This document shows positions 30,758 to 41,963 of a DNA stretch of 64,000 nt, piece after piece. The translations under genes were made by a program, and so were the position numbers. The stretch spans positions 98,798,326-98,862,325 of the forward strand of contig OX465281.1 of assembly GCA_949987705.1 (NCBI GenBank), given 5' to 3'. Origin of the DNA: Thereva unica (taxonomy: Eukaryota > Arthropoda > Insecta > Diptera > Therevidae). How positions within the stretch are numbered: position 1 is the first letter of the stretch; each line of letters opens with the position of its first letter. The notes beneath the pieces were generated by a model, which searched no databases, was not told the DNA's origin, and was given only the letters and a program-made list of their open reading frames with translations.

Positions 30758-31435
30758 ATCATTAGGTTTTTGGTTTCGAGATACGTCATTAAGAAAAAAT
30801 TGTTTTTTCATAGCTAGGACAGAAAAGCTGTTGGTAACAAACAAATGTCCCCACACTTTTCTGCCCGCTCAATGAAAAATATCGTTCTGCACTTAGGGGA
30901 AAAGCGTTTTAACTTAATTTAATATACAGTAGCAGAGTTTGAAAAAGTGAATTGGTGTGCCTTTATTGCGGGGGATCCATTTTTTCTTTTGAGCCCTCTT
31001 CAGACGGCCGCCATGGATCTATAGGTATATTTAGTATTCTTCATTGGTAAATGTATTCAACTTATCATACCCTTTCATTTGATACCCATGTCGAGGTGGT
31101 TGTGAAGAAAGTGGTAATCAGCCCTCTTGAGACGGCCGCCATGGATCTAAAGGTATATTTAGTATACTACATTGGTTATTGTATTCTACTTATCATACCC
31201 TTTCATTTGATACCCATGTCAAGGTGGTTGTGAAGAAAGTGGTAATCCGCCCTCTTGAGACGGCCGCCATGGATGTAAAGGTATATTTACGATACTGCAT
31301 TGCTTATTGTATTCCACTTATCATACCCTTTCATTTGATACCCATGTCGAGGTGGTTGTGAAGAAAGTGGTAATCCGCCCTCTTGAGACGGCCGCCATGG
31401 ATCTAAAGGTATATTTAGTATACTACATTGGTTAT
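29587..31435 (+). mobile_element. composite element, outer copy: head segment X
   Basis: Foldback head, ~230-bp unique flank (30758-30990) and about 3.5 units of the 128-bp satellite. It stops at 31435, where an inverted full copy of the same element begins, and its continuation (Y) resumes at 41964. It is matched, reversed, by 40115-41963 with only a few differences (for example C at 31290). Confidence 0.85.
30990..31435. repeat. type 1 satellite, 128-bp period (copy A)
   Basis: Units of exactly 128 bp built around GACGGCCGCCATGGATCTAA, TATATTTAGTATACT and CCTTTCATTTGATACCCATG. Confidence 0.93.
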
Positions 31436-32070
31436 CAAGTCGTTCGGTAGAACGACGACGGCGATTGTTATTTACCGAACTACTTACTTACTCCTAGCAA
31501 CTCAAATATCGACATCACTAAAATTTGAAAATTTTATAAAAAATAATAAACATGCTATTTTTTCCAAAGTAAATTGCTTAAAAATCGTAGAAATGAATGT
31601 TCTAACTAATAAAATTTTTCCTAAAAAAAAACCAACATAATTGATTGAGTTATACGGTTTTATCATTTTCAGAGTGTGAAAAAATCGTTTTCCTAACCGG
31701 CATTTTTTCCTAACCAAAATTTTTCCTAACCAATACATGTACATCAGTAGCAAATTAAGTAGGCGCACAGTGCGGCCGATTCCTAAAAAGCTGGCCAAAA
31801 GTCAATAAATCAGATTCAAAATTTCTTACTCGGGGGTTTTCGGGGTCGCTGATTACGAATTTGATATTAAAAATTAGAAAAGCCACCCCCTTCCACCCTT
31901 TTGACCACCCCTCGCGTGAAATCTATAATATAAAAATAAGTCGGGTTTTCCTTTCTGACGCTATAATTCCAGAACGCACGATCCGATTTCCACGGTTTTG
32001 CATTCGTTGGAAAGGTCTCGGGCTCCGTGAGGTTTATAGCAAAAAAATTTAAACAGAAAAGCAGGCGTTT
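31436..32070 (-). repeat. tail body of the composite element (inverted copy)
   Basis: Unique-looking sequence conserved in all three tails (partners 50008-50643 and 61444-62081). It includes a terminal hairpin AGTTCGGTA..TACCGAAC, a TTTTCGGGGTCGCTGATTAC block and a CCTCACGGAGCCCGAGACC block. Open frames of 60-105 codons occur but are not convincing genes. Confidence 0.8.
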
Positions 32071-35000
32071 GGTCCATAGCAGCCATCTCAAGAGGGCGGA
32101 TTACCATTTTCTTTACAACCCCTCGACATGGATATCAAATGAAAGGGTATGGTAAGTAGAACACCAAAAGCAATATAGTATACTCAATATATCGTTTGGT
32201 CCAGGCAGTCATCTCAAGAGAGAAAATGACCATTTTCTTCACAACCCCTTCGAAATGGGTATTCAATGAAAGAGTATGATAAGTAGAACAATATAAGCAA
32301 TATAGTATACTCAATATGTCGCTTGGTCCATAGCGGCCACCTCAAGAATGCGGATTACCATTTTCTTCACAACCCCTTCGAGATGGGTATCAAATGAGAG
32401 AGTATGATAAGTAGAACACCATATGCAATATAGTATACTCAATATATCATTTGGTCCATGGCGGTCATCTCAAGAGGGAGGATGATCATTTTCTTCACTA
32501 CCCCCTTGACAATGGTATCAAATGAAAGGGCATTATAAGAAGAATGCCATAGACTATGTCTTTAGATTCATGGCGGCTATCTTAAGAGGGCGGATTACCA
32601 TTTTCTTCACAACACCCGAGACATGGTTATCAAATGAAAGGCTATGAAAAGTAGAACACCATAAGCAATACAGTATACTCAATATATCGTTTGGTCCATA
32701 GCGGCCATCTCCAGAGGTTGGATTACCATTATCTTCACACCCCTCGATATGGATTTCAAATGAAAGGGTATGATAAGTAGAACACCATAAGCAATATAGT
32801 ATACTCAATATATCGTTTGGTCCATGGCGGTCATCTCAAGAGGGAGGATGATCATTTTCTTCACTACCCCCTCGACATTGGTATCAAATGAAAGGGCATT
32901 ATAAGAAGAATGCCATAGACTATGTCTTTAGATTCATGGCGGCTATCTCAAGAGGGCGGTTTACCATTTTCTTCATAACCCCTTCTAGATGGGTATCAAA
33001 TGAAAGAGTATGATAAGTAGAACAATATAAGCAATATAGTATACTCAATATATTGTTTGGTCCATAGCGACCATCTCGAGAAGGCGGATTACCATTTTCT
33101 TCACTACCCCTACGACATGGGTATCAAATGAAAGAGTATGATAAGTAGAACACCATAAGCAATATAGTATACTCAATATATCGTTTGGTACATGGCGGTC
33201 ATCTCAAGAGGGCGGATTACCATTTTCTTCACAACCCCTTCGAGATGGGTATCAAATGAGAGAGTATAATATGTAGAACACCATAAGCAATATAGTATAC
33301 TCAATATATCGTTTGGTCCATGGCGATCATCTCAAGAGGGAGGATGATCATTTTCTTCACTACCCTCTCGACATTGGTATCAAATGAAAGAGTATGATAA
33401 GTAGAACACCATAGGCAATATAGTATACTCAATATATCATTTGGTCCATGGCGGTCATCTCAAGAGGGAGGATGATGATTTTCTTCACTACCCCCTCGAC
33501 ATTGGTATCAAATGAAAGGGCATTATAAGAAGAATGCCATAGACTATGTCTTTAGATTTAGGCGGATTACCATTTTCTTCACAACACCCGAGACATGGGT
33601 ATCAAATGAAAGAGTATGATAAGTAGAACACCATAAGCAATATAGTATACTCAATATATCGTTTGGTCCATAGCGGCCATCTCCAGAGGTTGGATTACCA
33701 TTATCTTCACACCCCTCGATATGGATTTCAAATGAAAGGGTATGATAAGTAGAACACCATAAGCAATATAGTATACTCAATATATCGTTTGGTCCATGGC
33801 GGTCATCTCAAGAGGGAGGATGATCATTTTCTTCACTACCCCCTCGACATTGGTATCAAATGAAAGGGCATTATAAGAAGAATGCCATAGACTATGTCTT
33901 TAGATTCATGGCGGCTATCTCAAGAGGGCGGTTTACCATTTTCTTCACAACCCCTTCTAGATGGGTATCAAATGAAAGAGTATGATAAGTAGAACAATAT
34001 AAGCAATATAGTATACTCAATATATCGTTTGGTCCATAGCGGCCATCTCGAGAAGGCGGATTACCATTTTCTTCACAACCCCTACGACATGGGTATCAAA
34101 TGAAAGAGTATGATAAGTAGAACACCATAAGCAATATAGTATACTCAATATATCGTTTGGTACATGGCGGTCATCTCAAGAGGGCGGATTACCATTTTCT
34201 TCACAACCCCTTCGAGATGGGTATCAAATGAGAGAGTATAATAAGTAGAACACCATAAGCAATATAGTATACTCAATATATCGTTTGGTCCATGGCGGTC
34301 ATCTCAAGAGGGAGGATGATCATTTTCTTCACTACCCCCTCGACATTGGTATCAAATGAAAGGGTATTATAAGAAGAATGCCATAGACTATGTATTTAGA
34401 TTCATGGCGGCTATCTCAAAAGGGGGGTTTACCATTTTCTTCACAACCCCTTCTAGGTGGGTATCAAATGAAAGAGTATGATAAGTAGAACAATATAAGC
34501 AATATAGTATACTCAATATATCGTTTGGTCCATAGCGGCCATCTCGAGAAGGCGGATTACCATTTTCTTCACAACCCCTACGACATGGGTATCAAATGAA
34601 AGAGTATGATAAGTAGAACACCATAAGCAATATAGTATACTCAATATATCGTTTGGTCCATAGCGGCCATCTCCAGAGGTTGGATTACCATTATCTTCAC
34701 ACCCCTCGATATGGATTTCAAATGAAAGGGTATGATAAGTAGAACACCATAAGCAATATAGTATACTCAATATATCGTTTGGTCCATGGCGGTCATCTCG
34801 AGAGGGAGGATGATCATTTTCTTCACTACCCCCTCGACATTGGTATCAAATGAAAGGGCATTATAAGAAGAATGCCATAGACTATGTCTTTAGATTCATG
34901 GCGGCTATCTCAAGAGGGCGGTTTACCATTTTCTTCACAACCCCTTCTAGATGGGTATCAAATGAAAGAGTATGATAAGTAGAACAATATAAGCAATATA

Positions 35001-36655
35001 GTATACTCAATATATCGTTTGGTCCATAGCGGCCATCTCGAGAGGGAGGATGATCATTTTGTTCACTACCCCCTCGACATTGGTATCAAATGAAAGGGTA
35101 TTATAAGAAGAATGCCATAGACTATGTCTTTAGATTCATGGCGGCTATCTCAAGAGGGCGGTTTACCATTTTCTTCACAACCCCTTCTAGGTGGGTATCA
35201 AATGAAAGAGTATGATAAGTAGAACAATATAAGCAATATAGTATACTCAATATATCGTTTGGTCCATAGCGGCCATCTCGAGAAGGCGGATTACCATTTT
35301 CTTCACAACCCCTTCTAGATGGGTATCAAATGAAAGAGTATGATAAGTAGAACAATATAAGCAATATAGTATACTCAATATATCGTTTGGTCCATAGCGG
35401 CCATCTCGAGAAGGCGGATTACCATTTTCTTCACAACCCCTACGACATGGGTATCAAATGAAAGAGTATGATAAGTAGAACACCATAAGCAATATAGTAT
35501 ACTCAATATATCGTTTGGTCCATAGCGGCCATCTCCAGAGGTTGGATTACCATTATCTTCACACCCCTCGATATGGATTTCAAATGAAAGGGTATGATAA
35601 GTAGAACACCATAAGCAATATAGTATACTCAATATATCGTTTGGTCCATGGCGGTCATCTCAAGAGGGAGGATGATCATTTTCTTCACTACCCCCTCGAC
35701 ATTGGTATCAAATGAAAAGGCATTATAAGAAGAATGCCATAGACTATGTCTTTAGATTCATGGCGGCTATCTCAAGAGGGCGGTTTACCATTTTCTTCAC
35801 AACCCCTTCTAGATGGGTATCAAATGAAAGAGTATGATAAGTAGAACAATATAAGCAATATAGTATACTCAATATATCGTTTGGTCCATAGCGGCCATCT
35901 CGAGAAGGCGGATTACCATTTTCTTCACAACCCCTACGACATGGGTATCAAATGAAAGAGTATGATAAGTAGAACACCATAAGCAATATAGTATACTCAA
36001 TATATCGTTTGGTCCATAGCGGCCATCTCCAGAGGTTGGATTACCATTATCTTCACACCCCTCGATATGGATTTCAAATGAGAGAGTATAATAAGTAGAA
36101 CACCATAAGCAATATAGTATACTCAATATATCGTTTGGTCCATGGCGGTCATCTCAAGAGGGAGGATGATCATTTTCTTCACTACCCCCTCGACATTGGT
36201 ATCAAATGAAAGGGTATTATAAGAAGAATGCCATAGACTATGTCTTTAGATTCATGGCGGCTATCTCAATAGGGCGGTTTACCATTTTCTTCACAACCCC
36301 TTCTAGGTGGGTATCAAATGAAAGAGTATGACAAGTAGAACAATATAAGCAATATAGTATACTCAATATATCGTTTGGTCCATAGCGGCCATCTCGAGAA
36401 GGCGGATTACCATTTTCTTCACAACCCCTACGACATGGGTATCAAATGAAAGAGTATGATAAGTAGAACACCATAAGCAATATAGTATACTCAATATATC
36501 GTTTGGTACATGGCGGTCATCTCAAGAGGGCGGATTACCATTTTCTTCACAACCCCTTCGAGATGGGTATCAAATGAGAGAGTATAATAAGTAGAACACC
36601 ATAGGCAATATAGTATACTCAATATATCATTTGGTCCATGGCGGTCATCTCCCAA
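32070..36655. repeat. type 2 satellite array (left arm)
   Basis: About 37 units of roughly 116-128 bp with the core TTTGGTCCATAGCGGCCATC, ACCATTTTCTTCACAACCCC and AGTATACTCAATATATCG. At least four unit variants alternate; the variant with TTGGATTACCATTATCTTCA recurs at intervals of about 494, 862, 990 and 972 bp, that is, higher-order repeats. It shares an ancestor with the type 1 satellite. Confidence 0.92.
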
Positions 36656-36769
36656 AATCAATTTTCCCAGATTTGTTCTTTTTTCACTATAGCTTTTTCC
36701 TATCGCAGACTGTGTCCCCATAATCTTATTTTATTGAAAGGCGTTGCAACGCACGCGGGTTTTTGCTAG
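36655..36769 (+). repeat. Helitron-like 3' terminus (left arm, first)
   Basis: Ends with the palindrome GCGTTGCAACGC, a 13-bp spacer and CTAG (36766-36769) followed by T, the hairpin-plus-CTRR layout of Helitron 3' ends. Read in this orientation, a TC at 31435-31436 preceded by A could be the matching 5' end, giving a ~5.3-kb satellite-filled element. Confidence 0.65.
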
Positions 36770-37035
36770 TAGCGTATATTATTCAACATAATCAAGATGC
36801 ATGTCAATTCATAGGTTTTCGGGGTCGCTGTAAAATTTGAAAAGCCACCCCCTTCCGCCCCTATTGGCCACCCCCTCGCGGGAAATCTATAATATAAAAA
36901 TAAGTCGGGTTTTCCTTTCTGACGCTATAATTCCAGAACGCACGATCCGATTTCCACGGTTTTGCATTCGTTGGAAAGGTCTCGGGCTCCGTGAGGTTTA
37001 TAGCAAAAAAATTTAAACAGAAAAGCAGGCGTTTG
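36770..37035. repeat. partial second tail block
   Basis: Contains the TTTTCGGGGTCGCT and CTCACGGAGCCCGAGACC blocks also found at 31840-32060, but without the outer CAAGTCGTTCGG part, so it is a truncated second copy of the tail body. Confidence 0.75.
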
Positions 37036-38566
37036 GTCCATAGCAGCCATCTCAAGAGGGCGGATTACCATTTTCTTTACAACACCTCGACATGGATATC
37101 AAATGAAAGGGTATGGTAAGTAGAACGCCAAAAGCAATATAGTATACTCAATATATCGTTTGGTCCAGGCAGTCATCTCAAGAGAGAAAATGTCCATAGC
37201 GGCCACCTCAAGAATGTGGATTACCATTTTCTTCACAACACCTTCGACATGGATATCAAATGAAAGAGTATGATAAGTAGAACACCATAGGCAATATAGT
37301 ATACTCAATATATCGTTTGGTCCATGGCGATCATCTCAACCGGGCGGATTACCATTTTCTTCACAACCCCTTCGAGATGGGTATCAAATGAGAGAGTATG
37401 ATAAGTAGAACACCATATGCAATATAGCATACTCAATATATCGTTTGGTCCATAGCGGTCCTCTCAAGAGGGCGGATTAATATTTTCTTCACAACCCCTT
37501 CGACATGGGTATCAAATGAAAGAGTATGATAAGTAGAACACCATAGGCAATATAGTATACTCAATATATCATTTGGTCCATGGCGGTCATCTCAAGAGAG
37601 AGGATGATCATTTTCTTCACTACCCCCTCGACATTGGTATCAAATGAAAGGGCATTATAAGAAGAATGCCATAGACTATGTCTTTAGATTCATGACGGCT
37701 ATCTCAAGAGGGCGGATTACCATTTTCTTCACAACACCCGAGACATGGGTATCAAATGAAAGGCTATGAAAAGTAGAACACCATAAGCAATATAGTATAC
37801 TCAATATATCGTTTGGTCCATAGCGGCCATCTCCAGAGGTTGGATTACCATTATCTTCACACCCCTCGATATGGATTTCAAATGAAAGGGTATGATAAGT
37901 AGAACACCATAAGCAATATAGTATACTCAATATATCGTTTGGTCCATGGCGGTCATCTCAAGAGGGAGGATGATCATTTTCTTCACTACCCCCTCGACAT
38001 TGGTATCAAATGAAAGGGCATTATAAGAAGAATGCCATAGACTATGTCTTTAGATTCATGGCGGCTATCTCAAGAGGGCGGTTTACCATTTTCTTCACAA
38101 CCCCTTCTAGATGGGTATCAAATGAAAGAGTATGATAAGTAGAACAATATAAGCAATATAGTATACTCAATATATCGTTTGGTCCATAGCGGCCATCTCG
38201 AGAAGGCGGATTACCATTTTCTTCACAACCCCTACGACATGGGTATCAAATGAAAGAATATGATAAGTAGAACACAATAAGCAATATAGTATACTCAATA
38301 TATCGTTTGGTACATGGCGGTCATCTCAAGAGGGCGGATTACCATTTTCTTCACAACCCCTTCGAGATGGGTATCAAATGAGAGAGTATAATAAGTAGAA
38401 CACCATAGGCAATATAGTATACTCAATATATCATTTGGTCCATTGCGGTCATCTCCCAAAATCAATTTTCCCAGATTTGTTCTTTTTTCACTATAGCTTT
38501 TTCCTATCGCAGACTGTGTCCCCATAATCTTATTTTATTGAAAGGCATTGCAACGCACGTTGCTAG
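37035..38566. repeat. second type 2 array with Helitron-like 3' end (left arm)
   Basis: Type 2 units to about 38455, then the same 3' sequence as 36655-36769 ending CAACGCACGTTGCTAG at 38566. The next bases are TCTATATATAAAAATGG, so one Helitron-like 3' end abuts another 5' end with no spacer. Confidence 0.75.
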
Positions 38567-38843
38567 TCTATATATAAAAATGGAACGTGATTTGTGTTCG
38601 GATGCTTAAAACTTGAAAACGGCTGGACCAAATTGTGTACTTTATTTGTAGGTTTTTTTCGTAATTGCTATGTGAAGGTTTAGGAAAAAAAACTGAAAAA
38701 ATTCCCCACTGGTGGCGCTGTAGGCGCACATTTCGTTTTTCAGTTTAATTTGTAGCAACCAAAATTTAAAAAATAAATTGAAATATTGTGTCACTGGCGA
38801 AGACCCCTTTGAAAATTGTAATTTAGCATTAGACACCTCTTTA
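38567..38843 (+). repeat. 277-bp Helitron-like 5' block
   Basis: Begins TCTATATATAAAAATGGAAC and includes AACGGCTGGACCAAATTG, the kind of 5' sequence seen in many arthropod Helitrons. It ends where another TCTATATATATAAAAATCC starts at 38844. The partners are 43235-43511 and about 57484-57760. A 78-codon frame on the opposite strand is not convincing. Confidence 0.6.
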
Positions 38844-40560
38844 TCTATATATATAAAAATCCATGGTGGCCGTCTCAAGAGGGCGGATTACCACTTTCTT
38901 CACAACCACCTCGACATGGGTATCAAATGAAAGGGTATGATAGGTAGAATACAATAGGCAATTTAGTATAATAAATATACCTTTAGATCCATGGCAGCCG
39001 TCTCAAGAGGGCGGATTACCACTTTCTTCACAACACCCGAGACATGGGTATCAAATGAAAGGCTATGAAAAGTAGAATTCAATAGGCAATGTAGTATACT
39101 AAATATACCTTTAGATCCATGGCTGCCGTCTCAAGAGGGCGGATTACCACTTTCTTCACAACCACCTCGACATGGGTATCAAATGAAAGGGTATGATAGT
39201 TATGATAAGTAGAATACAATAGGCAATTTAGTATACTAAATATACCTTTAGATCCATGGCAGCCGTCTCAAGAGGGCGGATTACCACTTTCTTCACAACC
39301 ACCTCGATATGGGTATCAAATGAAAGGGTATGATAAGTAGAATACAATAGGCAATGTAGTATACTAAATATATCTTTAGATCCATGGCGGCCATCTCAAG
39401 AGGGCGGATTACCACTTTCTTCACAACCATCTCGACATGGGTATCAAATGAAAGGGTATGATAAGTGGAATACAATAAGCAATGCAGTATACTAAATATA
39501 CCTTTACATCCATGGCGGCCGTCTCAAGAGGGCGGATTACCACTTTCTTCACAACCACCTTGACATGGGTATCAAATGAAAGGGTATGATAAGTAGAATA
39601 TAATAACCAATGTAGTATACTAAATATACCTTTAGATCCATGGCGGCCGTCTCAAGAGGGCGGATTACCACTTTCTTCACAACCACCTCGACATGGGTAT
39701 GAAAAGAAAGGGTATGATAAGTAGAATTCAATAACCAATGCAGTATACTAAATATACCTTAAGATCCATGGCGGTCGTCTCAAGAGGGCGAATTACCACT
39801 TTCTTCACAACCACCTCGATATGGGTATCAAATGAATGGGTATGATAAGTAGAATACAATAAGCAATGCAGTATACTAAATATACCTTTAGATCCATGGC
39901 GGCCATCTCAAGAGGGCGGATTACCACTTTCTTCACAACCATCTCGACATGGGTATCAAATGAAAGGGTATGATAAGTGGAATACAATAAGCGATGCAGT
40001 ATACTAAATATACCTTTACATCCATGGCGGCCGTCTCAAGAGGGCGGATTACCACTTTCTTCACAGCCACCTTGACATGGGTATCAAATGAAAGGGTATG
40101 ATAAGTAGAATACAATAACCAATGTAGTATACTAAATATACCTTTAGATCCATGGCGGCCGTCTCAAGAGGGCGGATTACCACTTTCTTCACAACCACCT
40201 CGACATGGGTATCAAATGAAAGGGTATGATAAGTGGAATACAATAAGCAATGCAGTATCCTAAATATACCTTTACATCCATGGCGGCCGTCTCAAGAGGG
40301 CGGATTACCACTTTCTTCACAACCACCTTGACATGGGTATCAAATGAAAGGGTATGATAAGTAGAATACAATAACCAATGTAGTATACTAAATATACCTT
40401 TAGATCCATGGCGGCCGTCTCAAGAGGGCTGATTACCACTTTCTTCACAACCACCTCGACATGGGTATCAAATGAAAGGGTATGATAAGTTGAATACATT
40501 TACCAATGAAGAATACTAAATATACCTATAGATCCATGGCGGCCGTCTGAAGAGGGCTCA
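38844..40560. repeat. type 1 satellite array (inverted copy)
   Basis: About 13 units with a strict 128-bp period, preceded by a Helitron-like TCTATATATATAAAAATCC start. Units differ by scattered substitutions; one unit near 39190 has a short duplication (ATGATAGTTATGATAAG). Confidence 0.93.
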
Positions 40561-40794
40561 AAAGAAAAAATGGATCCCCCGCAATAAAGGCACACCAATT
40601 CACTTTTTCAAACTCTGCTACTGTATATTAAATTAAGTTAAAACGCTTTTCCCCTAAGTGCAGAACGATATTTTTCATTGAGCGGGCAGAAAAGTGTGGG
40701 GACATTTGTTTGTTACCAACAGCTTTTCTGTCCTAGCTATGAAAAAACAATTTTTTCTTAATGACGTATCTCGAAACCAAAAACCTAATGATAT

Positions 40795-41963
40795 AAAACC
40801 CAAAAACAAAAATTGTAAAGGGTTCGGCGATTGTTTGCCGAAAAAATGAAAACTGGAAACACTGAACTGAAAAAACCAAAAATTTAAAGTAATGAACTTT
40901 ATTGAATTCCATTTATTTAATATTAAAAACGAAAAATGTTAAACGAATATCTTAAATATAATGTCTTGCAAAGAACTAATATGAGAGCACGGCAATTGGA
41001 AATTTGTTAAATATCTAATCTAAAAAAGGATTGATATAAGAACACGGCGATCTGAAATTCGTAAGATGTCTCATCTAAACGAATACTGATAAAAAATCCC
41101 ATCTGAAAAATCATTGATATGAAAACATAGCGACCTACAATTCGTTGAATATGCAATCTAATAAAGAACTGATATAAGAACACGGTGATTTTAAATTCGT
41201 TAAATACATTATTAAACACTTTACTTCTCTAGCAGCACGAATCAACATGGTTGTGAGCATAACCAATAAAATCGCTGGGTATGCACATGTGGTGGGTGGT
41301 AAAAAGTTTGATATTATAATAAAGTTGTATGACAAAGCCATTACTTAAGCGATAAGAAATTTTATTTGCTAATTTGTGTTAGAGAAACAAATAATTCACA
41401 TCATTTATTAACACATTTTCTATGGCTACGTCTCTACACATTCCGTGCAATATTCACGTAACCCACCACATATGCATACCCAGCGATTTTATTGGTTATG
41501 CTCACAACCATGTTGATTCGTGCTGCTAGAGAAGTAAAGTGTTTAATAATGTATTTAACGAATTTAAAATCACCGTGTTCTTATATCAGTTCTTTATTAG
41601 ATTGCATATTCAACGAATTGTAGGTCGCTATGTTTTCATATCAATGATTTTTCAGATGGGATTTTTTATCAGTATTCGTTTAGATGAGACATCTTACGAA
41701 TTTCAGATCGCCGTGTTCTTATATCAATCCTTTTTTAGATTAGATATTTAACAAATTTCCAATTGCCGTGCTCTCATATTAGTTCTTTGCAAGACATTAT
41801 ATTTAAGATATTCGTTTAACATTTTTCGTTTTTAATATTAAATAAATGGAATTCAATAAAGTTCATTACTTTAAATTTTTGGTTTTTTCAGTTCAGTGTT
41901 TTCAGTTTTCATTTTTTCGGCAAACAATCGCCGAACCCTTTACAATTTTTGTTTTTGGGTTTT
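40795..41963. repeat. 1.17-kb foldback head, copy B
   Basis: Same structure as copy A, arms pairing about a centre at 41379. It forms the loop region of the large palindrome. In the element's own orientation its loop has the same direction as in copy A. Confidence 0.93.

Larger units (their letters stand above)
31434..40115. repeat. left arm of ~19.2-kb palindrome
   Basis: Reverse-complement match of 41963-50644 (positions pair to a sum of 82,078), about 8,682 bp. The paired stretches I compared agree except for isolated differences, for example 33532/48546, 33333/48745 and 34828/47250. Confidence 0.92.
31436..41963 (-). mobile_element. composite element, complete inverted copy (XY)
   Basis: Read on the minus strand it starts AAAACCC (41963) with the foldback head and ends CGACTTG (31436), 10,528 bp. 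It sits between X (ending at 31435) and Y (starting at 41964) of another copy in the opposite orientation, without a target duplication. It has no recognisable protein gene: no RepHel, transposase or polymerase. Its movement would depend on factors encoded elsewhere, if it moves at all. Confidence 0.8.
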
